64,000 nt of DNA from JAGFIY01 sp964499285 (GTDB taxonomy: Bacteria; Bacteroidota; Ignavibacteria; Ignavibacteriales; Melioribacteraceae), in NCBI GenBank assembly GCA_964499285.1, contig CAZCLA010000009.1, positions 1 to 64,000 on the forward strand. The letters run 5' to 3'. Positions 8,906-17,223 of the stretch are shown piece by piece. A model generated the notes under the pieces. It was not told the origin of the DNA, did no database searches, and saw only the letters and a program-made list of their open reading frames with translations. The number at the start of each line of letters is the position of its first letter. Within the stretch, counting starts at the first letter, position 1. Both the position numbers and the translations under genes were made by a program.

Positions 8906-10248
8906 ATGGAAAACATTGCAAAAGAAGTAAACAAGTTAGCCGAGAAGTATCAAGATTATACTGCTGAAAATTTATCGAAGATGATTCAAAAAAAATCTTT
9001 AAGCACGCAGGAAAAAGATGCGGCGGATGAATTACAGAAACAAATGAAAGAAGCCGGTTTTGATGAAGTTAGAATTGACAAACTTGGAAATGTTATAGGC
9101 AGAATAGGAAACGGTAAAAAAGTAATTGCAATTGACGGACATATTGATACCGTTGATATGGGAAATTTAGATAACTGGGATTTCGATCCCCTTGGTGGTG
9201 AAGTAAAAGATGGATTTGTTCACGGTCGTGGAAGCGTTGATCAGAAAGGTGGTCCCGTTGCAGCGGTAACTGCAGGTAAGATAATTAAAGAACTTGGTCT
9301 TACAAATGACATAACATTATACGTAACCGGAACCGTTATGGAAGAAGACTGCGACGGTCTATGCTGGAAATATCTCGTTGAAGAAGAAAATCTAAAACCG
9401 GATGCAGTAATTATAACAGAGCCGACAAACTTAAACATCTATCGCGGACATCGCGGAAGAATGGAAATGAATGCCGAGTTCTTCGGTGTTTCATCTCACG
9501 GTTCTGCACCGGAACGTGGAAAGAATGCAATTTATATGGCATCCAAAGCAGCACTCGAAATTGAAAAACTCCACGAACGATTAGATTCCGATGAATTCCT
9601 TGGCAAAGGAAGTATAACTGTAACAGAGTTTATCTCAAATAGTCCTTCACTTTGTGCTGTTTCCGATCACGCTAAAATTCATATGGATCGCAGATTAACT
9701 TGGGGCGAAGACCGCGAACTTGCGCTTTGGCAAGTAAATGATATTATAAAAAATATGAAAGCAAAAGCATTTTTGCTCGATTATAAAACTAAAGCTTACA
9801 CCGGATTNNNNNNNNNNNNNNNNNNNNNNNNNNNNNNNNNNNNNNNNNNNNNNNNNNNNNNNNNNNNNNNNNNNNNNNNNNNNNNNNNNNNNNNNNNNNN
9901 NNNNNNNATATGAAAGCAAAAGCATTTTTGCTCGATTATAAAACTAAAGCTTACACCGGATTTGAATACGGAATGGAAAAGTATTATCCCACTTGGAAAC
10001 TTGAAGAAGATCATCCGTTAGTTCAAAAAGGTGTTAAAGTTTATAAACAATTATTTGAAGCCGAACCAAAAGTAGATAAGTGGACGTTCTCAACAAACGG
10101 TGTTACGATTAACGGTTACTATAAAATTCCGGTAATCGGATTTGGTCCCGGCAATGAAGTATTAGCGCACGCACCAAACGAGAAAGTCCCAGTTGAACAT
10201 CTCGTAAAAGCATCAGCGTTTTATGCATTGTTTGCTTTAACATATTAA
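8906..10248 (+). CDS. ygeY: YgeY-family M20 metallohydrolase (false gap inside)
   Basis: M20-type di-metal amidohydrolase of the YgeY 'selenium metabolism-linked' family. Metal residues are His79-x-Asp81 ('DGHIDTVD'), Asp112 and Glu146-Glu147 ('MEEDCDG'). The N run at 9808-9907 is artificial: 55 bases at 9753-9807 are repeated exactly at 9908-9962. Removing the run plus one copy gives an unbroken frame of 395 residues, close to E. coli YgeY (about 403). It probably releases a carbamoyl or peptide-like group from a ureide intermediate. It belongs with ssnA upstream and ygeW downstream. Confidence 0.9.
9808..9907. other. False assembly gap with 55-bp duplicated flank
   Basis: Positions 9753-9807 and 9908-9962 are identical over 55 bases. 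The contig ends therefore overlap and no sequence is missing within ygeY. Confidence 0.95.
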
Positions 10249-10264
10249 TGGAAGTAAAGATTAA

Positions 10265-10407
10265 TCTTGCCGTCGGTTTCAACCGACGGAATATAAATAC
10301 CCGTAAAAATGATTGGGCTTTAGCCCCATTATGCAGCCTTGAATGGGACTAAAGTCCATACAGATTGAAAAGATTTTCTCCGTTCACTGAAGTGGACGGC
10401 AATTGAC
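10265..10407. repeat. Cluster of four REP-like hairpins
   Basis: Four consecutive palindromes occupy the ygeY-ygeW spacer: CCGTCGGTT-TC-AACCGACGG at 10270-10289, GGGCT-TT-AGCCC at 10315-10326, GGACT-AA-AGTCC at 10346-10357, and CCGTTCACT-GA-AGTGGACGG at 10380-10399 with one G:U-type mismatch. All have two-base loops and GC-rich arms in an AT-rich genome, like repetitive extragenic palindromes of the 'GGGCTTTAGCCC' type common in Bacteroidota relatives. They may trim or stabilise the operon mRNA. No RAYT transposase is in the window. Confidence 0.75.
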
Positions 10408-10431
10408 GAAATTTTGAATTAAGGAGCAGTT

Positions 10432-11436
10432 ATGAATCTAAAAGGAAAACACTTTCTAACTTGTGATGATTGGACAAACGATGAACTTGACGTTGTCTTC
10501 AAACGAGCCGCCGAATTGAAAAAAGAATTTTACGAAGAAAAACCACATCTCTATCTTCCACACAAAACTTTGTTTATGATTTTCTTTGAGCAGTCAACTC
10601 GTACAAGAAACTCAATGGAAGCGGGAATGACACAGCTTGGCGGACACGCACACGATTTAACAGTAGATAAAATGCAGCTCTCTCACGGTGAATCCGCGAA
10701 AGATACCGCGATTATTCTTTCACGAATGGGACACGGAATTGCATCACGCAATTGCTTTTACGGTATTGGCGCCGATTATCTTGCCGAGATGGCAAAGCAT
10801 TCTACAAAACCTATAATGTCATTACAAGATGATATTTATCACCCGTTTCAAGGACTTGCAGATTTGATGACAATATTTGAAAAATTCGGAAATGACCCGC
10901 GCGGATTAAAAGTAACTGTTTCTTGGGCTTATGCTGATACACATTCGAAACCGTTATCGGTTCCGCAGACACAAGCATTACTCTTTCCGCGATTCGGGAT
11001 TGATTTGACAATTGCACATCCGAAAGAATTTCCATTAAGCAAAGACATTGTTGAACGAGCAAACAAACGTGCCGGAGAGAACGGAACTAAAATAAACTTC
11101 ACAAATGATATGGATGAAGCTTTTGAAGGCGCGCATGTTGTGATTCCCAAAAACTGGGGCGGCTTCGGCGCTTATGGTGTTCAAGAATATCTTGATAACG
11201 AAGATGAATGTAAAAAAGAAATGAAAGTTAACTTAGAAAAGTATCACGATTGGATTTGCGATGAACGCAGAATTAAACTTGCTGATAAAAATGTTAAGTT
11301 AATGCATGCACTGCCGGCTGATAGAAATCACGAAGTCACAGACGAAATTTTGGATGATCCAAATATTTCCGTGGTTTTTGACGAAGCTGAAAATAGACTG
11401 CACACTGCAAAAGCTATTATGTCTTTAACGATGTGA
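10432..11436 (+). CDS. ygeW: YgeW-type knotted carbamoyltransferase
   Basis: 334-residue aspartate/ornithine carbamoyltransferase family enzyme. The carbamoyl-phosphate loop is 'STRTRNSMEAG', followed by 'HGESAKDTA', the YgeW-like 'VSWAYADTHSKPLSVPQ' and 'MHALPADR' (HCLP-type loop with Ala for Cys). GGAG lies seven bases before the ATG. YgeW accompanies ygeY, ssnA and hydantoinase genes in anaerobic ureide/purine degradation, where carbamoyl phosphate release could make ATP through a carbamate kinase; no such kinase is in the window. The true acceptor is unknown. The last 18 codons have a diverged second copy at 12921-12974. Confidence 0.85.
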   Translation: MNLKGKHFLTCDDWTNDELDVVFKRAAELKKEFYEEKPHLYLPHKTLFMIFFEQSTRTRNSMEAGMTQLGGHAHDLTVDKMQLSHGESAKDTAIILSRMGHGIASRNCFYGIGADYLAEMAKHSTKPIMSLQDDIYHPFQGLADLMTIFEKFGNDPRGLKVTVSWAYADTHSKPLSVPQTQALLFPRFGIDLTIAHPKEFPLSKDIVERANKRAGENGTKINFTNDMDEAFEGAHVVIPKNWGGFGAYGVQEYLDNEDECKKEMKVNLEKYHDWICDERRIKLADKNVKLMHALPADRNHEVTDEILDDPNISVVFDEAENRLHTAKAIMSLTM

Positions 11437-11582
11437 TGCCTGTTTGCCTAAAATGATTGAGAGGATTAGAACAGTCTCGGCTATGCGCAGTGCGGGATTT
11501 CAAGGCTCTGCACTTTCCGATTATCAATTTATTTAGTGTATTTACACCCATATTAGCACTTTTGCCCACATTAAGTATAAAC

Positions 11583-11593
11583 AATGTTACCAA
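11583..11593 (-). repeat. Left inverted repeat flanking the esterase cassette
   Basis: On the minus strand this reads TTGGTAACATT. The mirror copy TTGGTAACGTT is on the plus strand at 12793-12803, ten of eleven bases alike. Both point away from the esterase gene between them. Confidence 0.5.
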
Positions 11594-11599
11594 TCGTTT

Positions 11600-12772
11600 T
11601 TATTTTCTCTTGCTTAATTCTTCTATTTTAATACTGGCGCGTTCATTACTTGGGTTTAGTTCAAGAGATTTTTTATAGTTTTCGATTGCTTTTTGAGTAT
11701 CACCTAATTTCTCATAAGCTTCTCCCAAGCTATCATAGGAATTAGATGATCTAGGATAATTTTCTACATTCAAGATGAAGAATTCTAATGCATTGGATAT
11801 GTCTTTATCCTTTCCACTTTGTAGCATTCTATGACCTAATTGGTTTACAAGATTCTCGGGAGGTCGAAAATCCCATGAAAGTCGTTCAGAAAGTGCATGA
11901 AAATGTCGAATTAGTTGCTCTTTATCTTCCACATCACGATAGGAAATTCCATAGCCTTCAAAAATTGCGGAGATTCCGTTATGAAAAGCAATAATTGGAA
12001 CTGAGCTATGGTCTTCATTATCGAAGTATTCTAATTTTGCAGGTAATTCACCTTTGCATTTACTATTCAATGCCTCATATAACCGTACGTGGCGATCACG
12101 ATTTCTGATATTCCTTTTGCCCCAATTGGCAGTGGCTATGTAAATGAATCTTTCAAATGATTGTTCGGTGAGAGAACCTAACTTTTTGTCCATGGTCTCT
12201 GAATCCCATGTTCCAAAACTTGGGTCAACCGCAATGAATGAATTGAAAAGTGTTTTTTCTTTCATATACGCATGAGTGGCCAACAAACCTCCTAAAGAAT
12301 GCCCAAAAAGTATTCGATAGGGTGCAGTCTTATACTTTTGATCTAACTCAGGTAAAAGTTCATCTTCCAAAAAACTAAGAAAACTATCTCCCCCACCTGT
12401 ATTATTCTCTCTAACTGTAATGATTTTGTCTGGTGTGTAGTCTCTTCTTCTATCAATATTTTGAATGGCAACCACAATCATCTCTGGAATTTTCCAACTT
12501 CTATAGACATCAGAACTCATGTAGTTTACGATTCCTGCTATGGACTTAAAGTGCAAATTTCCATCAAGTACAACTAGCACCGGATATCTCTTGTAGGATG
12601 ATTCTTTATCATTGTATGAATCAGGAAGACTAATCCAATATTCTCTGTCTTCATTCAAGATATTAGATCTAAGTGAATGTTTTGTGCCGATTACAATTTG
12701 TCCAACATCTTGTGATTTTGCCTGATTTATCCCTATTAGCAAAAGTAATACTACAATAATATTTTTATTCAT
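11600..12772 (-). CDS. Secreted esterase-like alpha/beta hydrolase with C-terminal TPR
   Basis: 390 residues. A signal peptide covers residues 1-20 (hydrophobic run, then 'QAKSQD'). The alpha/beta-hydrolase domain of the Fes/esterase-D type has the nucleophile elbow GHSLGG with Ser159 and a late 'DHSS' motif supplying the histidine. A tetratricopeptide pair ('SYDSLGEAYEKLGDTQKAIENYKKSLELNP') ends the protein. Family members cleave esters such as siderophore or acyl esters; the substrate is unknown here. It runs opposite to both neighbouring operons and lies in an interval bounded by short inverted repeats and a duplicated ygeW tail, which suggests acquisition as a cassette. Confidence 0.75.
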   Translation of the reverse strand: MNKNIIVVLLLLIGINQAKSQDVGQIVIGTKHSLRSNILNEDREYWISLPDSYNDKESSYKRYPVLVVLDGNLHFKSIAGIVNYMSSDVYRSWKIPEMIVVAIQNIDRRRDYTPDKIITVRENNTGGGDSFLSFLEDELLPELDQKYKTAPYRILFGHSLGGLLATHAYMKEKTLFNSFIAVDPSFGTWDSETMDKKLGSLTEQSFERFIYIATANWGKRNIRNRDRHVRLYEALNSKCKGELPAKLEYFDNEDHSSVPIIAFHNGISAIFEGYGISYRDVEDKEQLIRHFHALSERLSWDFRPPENLVNQLGHRMLQSGKDKDISNALEFFILNVENYPRSSNSYDSLGEAYEKLGDTQKAIENYKKSLELNPSNERASIKIEELSKRK

Positions 12773-12792
12773 TCTGTTTTTTTTGTATATGG

Positions 12793-12803
12793 TTGGTAAC
12801 GTT
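12793..12803 (+). repeat. Right inverted repeat flanking the esterase cassette
   Basis: TTGGTAACGTT, mirror of the minus-strand copy at 11583-11593. It is followed by a perfect palindrome ACGCAT-T-ATGCGT at 12812-12824, which may form a hairpin upstream of the esterase start. Confidence 0.5.
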
Positions 12804-12920
12804 TAAATACACGCATTATGCGTATTAGGACTATATGTCATATTAACATTCGTTTAACACTAAATTAAACCATCTTACATGAAGAAGCAAGATTTGATTG
12901 AGCAATTCTGAAAGTAACTT

Positions 12921-12974
12921 GAAGCTAATAAAAGAGTGCACACTGCCAAAGCGATAATGATTTTAACGATGTGA
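12921..12974 (+). pseudogene. Remnant of a second ygeW 3' end
   Basis: The 54 bases ending in TGA at 12974 match the last 54 bases of ygeW (11383-11436) at about 45 positions. Translated, 'EANKRVHTAKAIMILTM' stands against 'EAENRLHTAKAIMSLTM'. No carbamoyltransferase sequence precedes it. The divergence excludes a recent simple duplication and points to a decayed paralogue or a tail brought in by recombination with a related strain. Confidence 0.7.
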
Positions 12975-13267
12975 ATATTATTTACTAAAAATCCTAATGA
13001 AATAGCAAACATGTGATGCTTACAGCCAAAGTTGTTAAATCACTTTCTGACTTGGTGCAATTTTTCCCTCAAGCGAGCGAAAAAATTTATTTAATCTCTT
13101 GAATCCTTCTTTTCACTCCTGCATCGAATATAATACTAATAACTCCTAATATATTTTTATATGTTTGTACAGCTATTTAAATGCAGAAAATACTGAAAAA
13201 AGTTAAGCCAAAATTTAAAAACTATTAACTGTCCGTTTTCAAAAAATTAATCAGAAAAGATGAACAG
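12975..13267. other. Intergenic region upstream of the octaheme cytochrome operon
   Basis: About 290 bp of AT-rich sequence with no credible gene. The promoter of the cytochrome operon should lie here, but I could not identify a convincing consensus. The cytochrome start has only a weak AGAAAAGATGAACAG leader. Confidence 0.5.
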
Positions 13268-14836
13268 ATGAAAAAAATTATTCTTACAATCACATTCCTC
13301 GTACTCATAGTAATTTCATTCATTATTGTCATTAGATCTTCGACATACAATCCACCGAAAACTAAGGATATCCTTGAGAAATATTCTGATAAGGATTATT
13401 CAAAAACCGATCACGGCCAATTTGCGATATTAAACAAAGAGTTCACAAATCCGCAAAATGTAACTGCAGCTTGTATTACTTGTCATACGGAGCGGCATAA
13501 AGAGGTAATGAATTCCTCGCATTGGAATTGGGAACGCCCGGAATACATTGAAGGTAAGGGGATAGTTTATCTCGGCAAAAAAAATGCAGTAAACAACTTT
13601 TGCATCGGAACTCAGACAAACGAAGAAGCTTGTGCCAAATGTCATATTGGCTACGGTATGAATGAAAGTGGATTTGCTTTTACTGACCCGGAAAACATTG
13701 ACTGCATGATTTGTCATGATAACTCCGGAACTTACGTTAAAGGTAATAATCTAGGAGGTTATCCGGATCCGGCACTTAACTTAAACGAGATTGCACAGCA
13801 CATCGGAAGACCAACAAGAGATAACTGCGGCGTCTGTCATTTCTTCGGCGGAGGCGGAAATAATGTAAAACATGGAGATCTGGATATGGCAATGTTTCAG
13901 CCAGATAGAGAACTCGATGTACATATGGCTGTTGAAGGGGCAGATTTGGTTTGTGTTGACTGCCATACGACGGAAAATCATCAAATAAGCGGAAAAATTT
14001 ATTCACTGGCTTCAATGAACATGAACAGAAGCAGCTGCGAACAATGTCACACGGATAGACCACATGAAAATGAAATTATTAATGAGCACTCTCTCAAAGT
14101 TGCTTGTCAAACTTGTCATATCCCGACCTATGCAAAGGGGAACTCGACAAAAATGTATTGGGATTGGTCAACTGCAGGAAAACTTAAAGATGGTAAGCCT
14201 TATTCTGAAGAGGATTCACTTGGTAATCATACCTATCTTTCAATAAAAGGCTCTTTCGAATGGGGAAATGATATTGAGCCTGATTATATCTGGTTCAACG
14301 GAACTGCCGATCATTATCTGTTAGGCGACAAAATTAAAGATACAACTCAAGCTTTGGTGCTTAATCAATTATATGGTTCTTATCAGGATAGAATGGCGAA
14401 AATCATCCCTGTAAAAATTCACATGGCAAAACAAATTTATGATCCGGTTAATATGTACTTGATTCAGCCGCATCTTTATTCTTCTTACGAAGGTGAAGGC
14501 GCATTTTGGAAAGATTTCGACTGGGATCGAGCTAATAAAATCGGTATGGGAAAAATAGGTCTTCCTTACAGCGGACAATATTCGTTCATTGAAACAATGA
14601 TGTACTGGCCCGTAAACCATCAAGTTTCACCTAAAGATCAATCACTTCAATGTACTGACTGCCACACACGTGAAAACGGAAGGTTGGCGAACTTAACGGA
14701 CTTTTATATGCCCGGAAGGGATTACAGTACTATCGTAGATAGTTTAGGCAAGCTTTTAATTTTACTTTCGTTTGTAGGAATATTGATCCATTCTTCTATT
14801 AGAATTTTCGTAAGAGTGAATAAGGAAGGAAAATAA
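13268..14836 (+). CDS. Octaheme c-type cytochrome, tetrathionate reductase (OTR) family
   Basis: 522 residues with an N-terminal signal anchor (residues 3-22) and a C-terminal membrane helix (about 492-516). There are exactly eight CXXCH haem sites, with histidines at 73, 126, 150, 191, 233, 261, 284 and 466. The long haem-free stretch between sites seven and eight is typical of the octaheme tetrathionate reductase family, whose Shewanella member also reduces nitrite and hydroxylamine in vitro. It probably acts on the outer face of the inner membrane. The next gene, starting one base after its stop, encodes a cytochrome b, and sulfur-compound transporters follow, which favours tetrathionate or thiosulfate chemistry. 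Confidence 0.85.
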   Translation: MKKIILTITFLVLIVISFIIVIRSSTYNPPKTKDILEKYSDKDYSKTDHGQFAILNKEFTNPQNVTAACITCHTERHKEVMNSSHWNWERPEYIEGKGIVYLGKKNAVNNFCIGTQTNEEACAKCHIGYGMNESGFAFTDPENIDCMICHDNSGTYVKGNNLGGYPDPALNLNEIAQHIGRPTRDNCGVCHFFGGGGNNVKHGDLDMAMFQPDRELDVHMAVEGADLVCVDCHTTENHQISGKIYSLASMNMNRSSCEQCHTDRPHENEIINEHSLKVACQTCHIPTYAKGNSTKMYWDWSTAGKLKDGKPYSEEDSLGNHTYLSIKGSFEWGNDIEPDYIWFNGTADHYLLGDKIKDTTQALVLNQLYGSYQDRMAKIIPVKIHMAKQIYDPVNMYLIQPHLYSSYEGEGAFWKDFDWDRANKIGMGKIGLPYSGQYSFIETMMYWPVNHQVSPKDQSLQCTDCHTRENGRLANLTDFYMPGRDYSTIVDSLGKLLILLSFVGILIHSSIRIFVRVNKEGK

Positions 14837-14837
14837 A

Positions 14838-15494
14838 ATGAAAAAAGTACTCATCTATAAAAGTTTTGAAAGATTTTGGCATTGGACTCAAGCAATTTTA
14901 ATATTCTTCTTAATGCTTTCCGGTTTTGAAATTCACGGCTCAATTTCTTTTTTCGGTTTTGAAAATGCAGTAATGTATCATAACGTGGCAGCTTATGCTT
15001 TTATGATTTTGATAGTCTTTGCAATTTTTTGGCACTTCACTACAGGTGAATGGAGACAATATATTCCGACATTCAAAAGTTTAAAATCACAATTGGATTT
15101 TTATCTTTTCGGAATCTTTAGAAATGCACCTCACCCAACAAAGAAAACCGTACTTAGCAAGCTCAATCCATTGCAGCGGCTAACCTATTTTGGATTGAAA
15201 ATTATTGTTATTCCGGTGATGGTTCTTTCGGGAATTCTCTATATGCTTTACAGATATCCGCAGAAAGAAGGAATTAAGGCTTTAAATATTGAGAGCTTAG
15301 AAATAATAGCCGTACTTCATACTATCGGAGCATTTTTATTGGTTGCATTCGTTATAGTTCATCTTTATTTGATAACTACCGGAACCAAAGTTCTAACTAA
15401 TCTTCAAGCAATGCTTACGGGTTATGAAGAACTTGAAGATGAAGGAAATACAGAGAAAAAAAGTATGGATGATTTTGAAAAACAACAGGGTTAA
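14838..15494 (+). CDS. Di-haem cytochrome b membrane subunit
   Basis: 218 residues with four or five membrane helices. Candidate haem ligands are His15 ('FWHWTQ'), His48, His66, His161 and His175, in the pattern of cytochrome b561/thiosulfate-reductase gamma subunits. A hydrophilic acidic tail follows residue 195. It would oxidise menaquinol and pass electrons to the octaheme cytochrome upstream, or run the reverse way. The two genes are separated by one base, so they are translationally coupled. Confidence 0.85.
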   Translation: MKKVLIYKSFERFWHWTQAILIFFLMLSGFEIHGSISFFGFENAVMYHNVAAYAFMILIVFAIFWHFTTGEWRQYIPTFKSLKSQLDFYLFGIFRNAPHPTKKTVLSKLNPLQRLTYFGLKIIVIPVMVLSGILYMLYRYPQKEGIKALNIESLEIIAVLHTIGAFLLVAFVIVHLYLITTGTKVLTNLQAMLTGYEELEDEGNTEKKSMDDFEKQQG

Positions 15495-15499
15495 TTGAA

Positions 15500-16018
15500 A
15501 TGGAAAACAATCAGTATATGAATCCTTTCATAGCGGGAATACTTTTAGGACTTCTGCTGCTGCTTACAATTTTTATTACCGGGCGAGGACTTGGTGCAAG
15601 CGGAGCAGTTAAAAGTGCAGTTATCGGAATCGAAAAAACAGTTGCACCGTCTCATACCGAAAACATGCGGTTTTACGAAGAGTATGACGAAACGCATGCC
15701 GAAAATCCTTTGAAATCATTTTTGGTTTTTGAAGTAATCGGCGTGTTAATCGGAGCGTTCGCCTCGGGCATGATTTCTAACAGGCTGAAATTCACGCTTG
15801 AAAAAGGAGACATGATTACATCAAAAACTAGAATTGCAATGGCAATACTTGGCGGCGCTTTGTTCGGATTCGGAGCACAGTTCGGAAGAGGCTGTACCAG
15901 CGGAGCGGCACTTTCAGGAATGGGTGTTTTTTCGACTGGTGGCATTTTAACGATGTTTGCAATTTTCGGCGGGGCTTATGCCTTCGCATATTTTTTTAGA
16001 AAACTTTGGCTTAATTAA
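15500..16018 (+). CDS. YeeE/YedE-family sulfur transporter, first half
   Basis: 172-residue membrane protein with about four helices. It carries the family signature 'GAQFGRGCTSGAALSGMG', whose cysteine is essential for thiosulfate passage in characterised YeeE/TsuA proteins. YeeE proteins are usually about 350 residues of two similar halves; here the halves are two adjacent genes. It starts five bases after the cytochrome b stop. It likely imports thiosulfate or a related sulfur species, linking the cytochrome to sulfur trafficking. Confidence 0.8.
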   Translation: MENNQYMNPFIAGILLGLLLLLTIFITGRGLGASGAVKSAVIGIEKTVAPSHTENMRFYEEYDETHAENPLKSFLVFEVIGVLIGAFASGMISNRLKFTLEKGDMITSKTRIAMAILGGALFGFGAQFGRGCTSGAALSGMGVFSTGGILTMFAIFGGAYAFAYFFRKLWLN

Positions 16019-16038
16019 AATTTTATTGAGAGATCATT

Positions 16039-17223
16039 ATGGGCCCATTAGTACCTGATTTAATAAGCACCGAACTTAGTTTAATTGTAGCACTATTGAT
16101 TGGAATCGCTTTCGGATTTATTCTTGAGCAAGCAGGATTTTCATCATCAAAAAAATTAGTCGGTTTGTTTTATGGTTATGATTTTACGGTTCTGCGTGTT
16201 TTTATGACAGCCGGAATCACCGCAATGGTCGGGGTAATTGTTCTTAACCATTATCATTTAATTGATATGAATATTATTTACATCAATCCGTTATTCCTTT
16301 GGTCGGCAATTGTAGGCGGAGTAATTATGGGTTTAGGATTTGTTATTGGAGGCTATTGTCCGGGTACAAGTATTTGCGCCGCTGCAATTGGGAAGAAGGA
16401 TGCAATGTATTTCGTTTTAGGCTCAGCAATTGGAGTATGGATATTTATCGAAGGCTACCCGATGTTCGAAGGATTGTATAAAGCAGCAAATCTAGGAAAT
16501 CCTCAGCTTGAAACAACTTTTGATATTCCAAATCCTATCTTTGCATTTTTATTTGTAGTAATTGCAATCGTAGCTTTTACATTAGTAACAAGAATTGAAA
16601 GGAGTAAAAACGAAGCGCCGGTATGCAGAACTTCAAATAGATATCTTGCAGCATTAGCGGCTGTAGCATTTTTTATCGGCAGTTCGCAATTATTCGTGTC
16701 TTCTCATTCCGATCATCTAAATGAGATTGAAGGAATTACGGAATTTAGCGGCTTTGAATTCAAAGAAATTACAAGCGATGAGATTGCAATACGAATGATG
16801 AGAAAAGACAGATCTCTGCAGTTTATTGACGTTCGTTCCCAAGAAGAGTTTAAAAATTTTGCTCTCCCTAACGCAATATTGGCGGATTATAAAAACTTTA
16901 TTGCAAGGGATTGGGAAAAAATATTTAGAGTGGACGGACAGATAACTGTAATTTATGCCGAAGACGAAACTACTGAAAAGCGAGCAGTACTTGCTGCACG
17001 CGATGTCGGATTTGATGACGTTTATCTTCTTAAAGGTGGATTGTCGGAATTCCGGAAAAATATTCTTGAATTCAATAAGCCCGATGGACCGATCGAAGAT
17101 TCAATGAAAGACACTTATCGATTTCGAGAATTAGCATCCAAGGAACTTCCTCGGATAATTGAAGAGGCAAAACCGAAAATAATCAAGCCTGAAAAACCAA
17201 AACGAGTTTTAGGAGGCTGTTAG
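16039..17223 (+). CDS. YeeE/YedE transporter half fused to a cysteine-less rhodanese
   Basis: 394 residues. Residues 1-225 form membrane helices with the second transporter signature 'GGYCPGTSICAAAIGKKDA' (Cys107, Cys113). Residues about 243-345 form a rhodanese domain ('FIDVRSQEEFKNFALPNA' near its start). The active loop reads 'TVIYAEDETTEKRA', with Ala307 where the sulfur-carrying Cys should be, so it cannot act as a normal sulfurtransferase. The protein ends 'KRVLGGC', a Gly-Gly-Cys tail that could carry a persulfide; that is speculation. Together with the 15500 gene it probably makes one full transporter. Confidence 0.8.
   Translation: MGPLVPDLISTELSLIVALLIGIAFGFILEQAGFSSSKKLVGLFYGYDFTVLRVFMTAGITAMVGVIVLNHYHLIDMNIIYINPLFLWSAIVGGVIMGLGFVIGGYCPGTSICAAAIGKKDAMYFVLGSAIGVWIFIEGYPMFEGLYKAANLGNPQLETTFDIPNPIFAFLFVVIAIVAFTLVTRIERSKNEAPVCRTSNRYLAALAAVAFFIGSSQLFVSSHSDHLNEIEGITEFSGFEFKEITSDEIAIRMMRKDRSLQFIDVRSQEEFKNFALPNAILADYKNFIARDWEKIFRVDGQITVIYAEDETTEKRAVLAARDVGFDDVYLLKGGLSEFRKNILEFNKPDGPIEDSMKDTYRFRELASKELPRIIEEAKPKIIKPEKPKRVLGGC

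Noticed and set aside
5502..11436. Selenocysteine (in-frame TGA) in the selenium-linked enzymes
   Set aside because: The readable frames of the PLP enzyme, hydantoinase-like, SsnA, YgeY and YgeW genes contain no internal TGA; 'selenium-linked' refers only to genomic association.
12781..12870. Possible integron attC site beside the esterase gene
   Set aside because: A GTTTAAC core and a hairpin-forming palindrome are present, but the partner core GTTRRRY is not found at the other end, and no integrase or cassette array is in the window.
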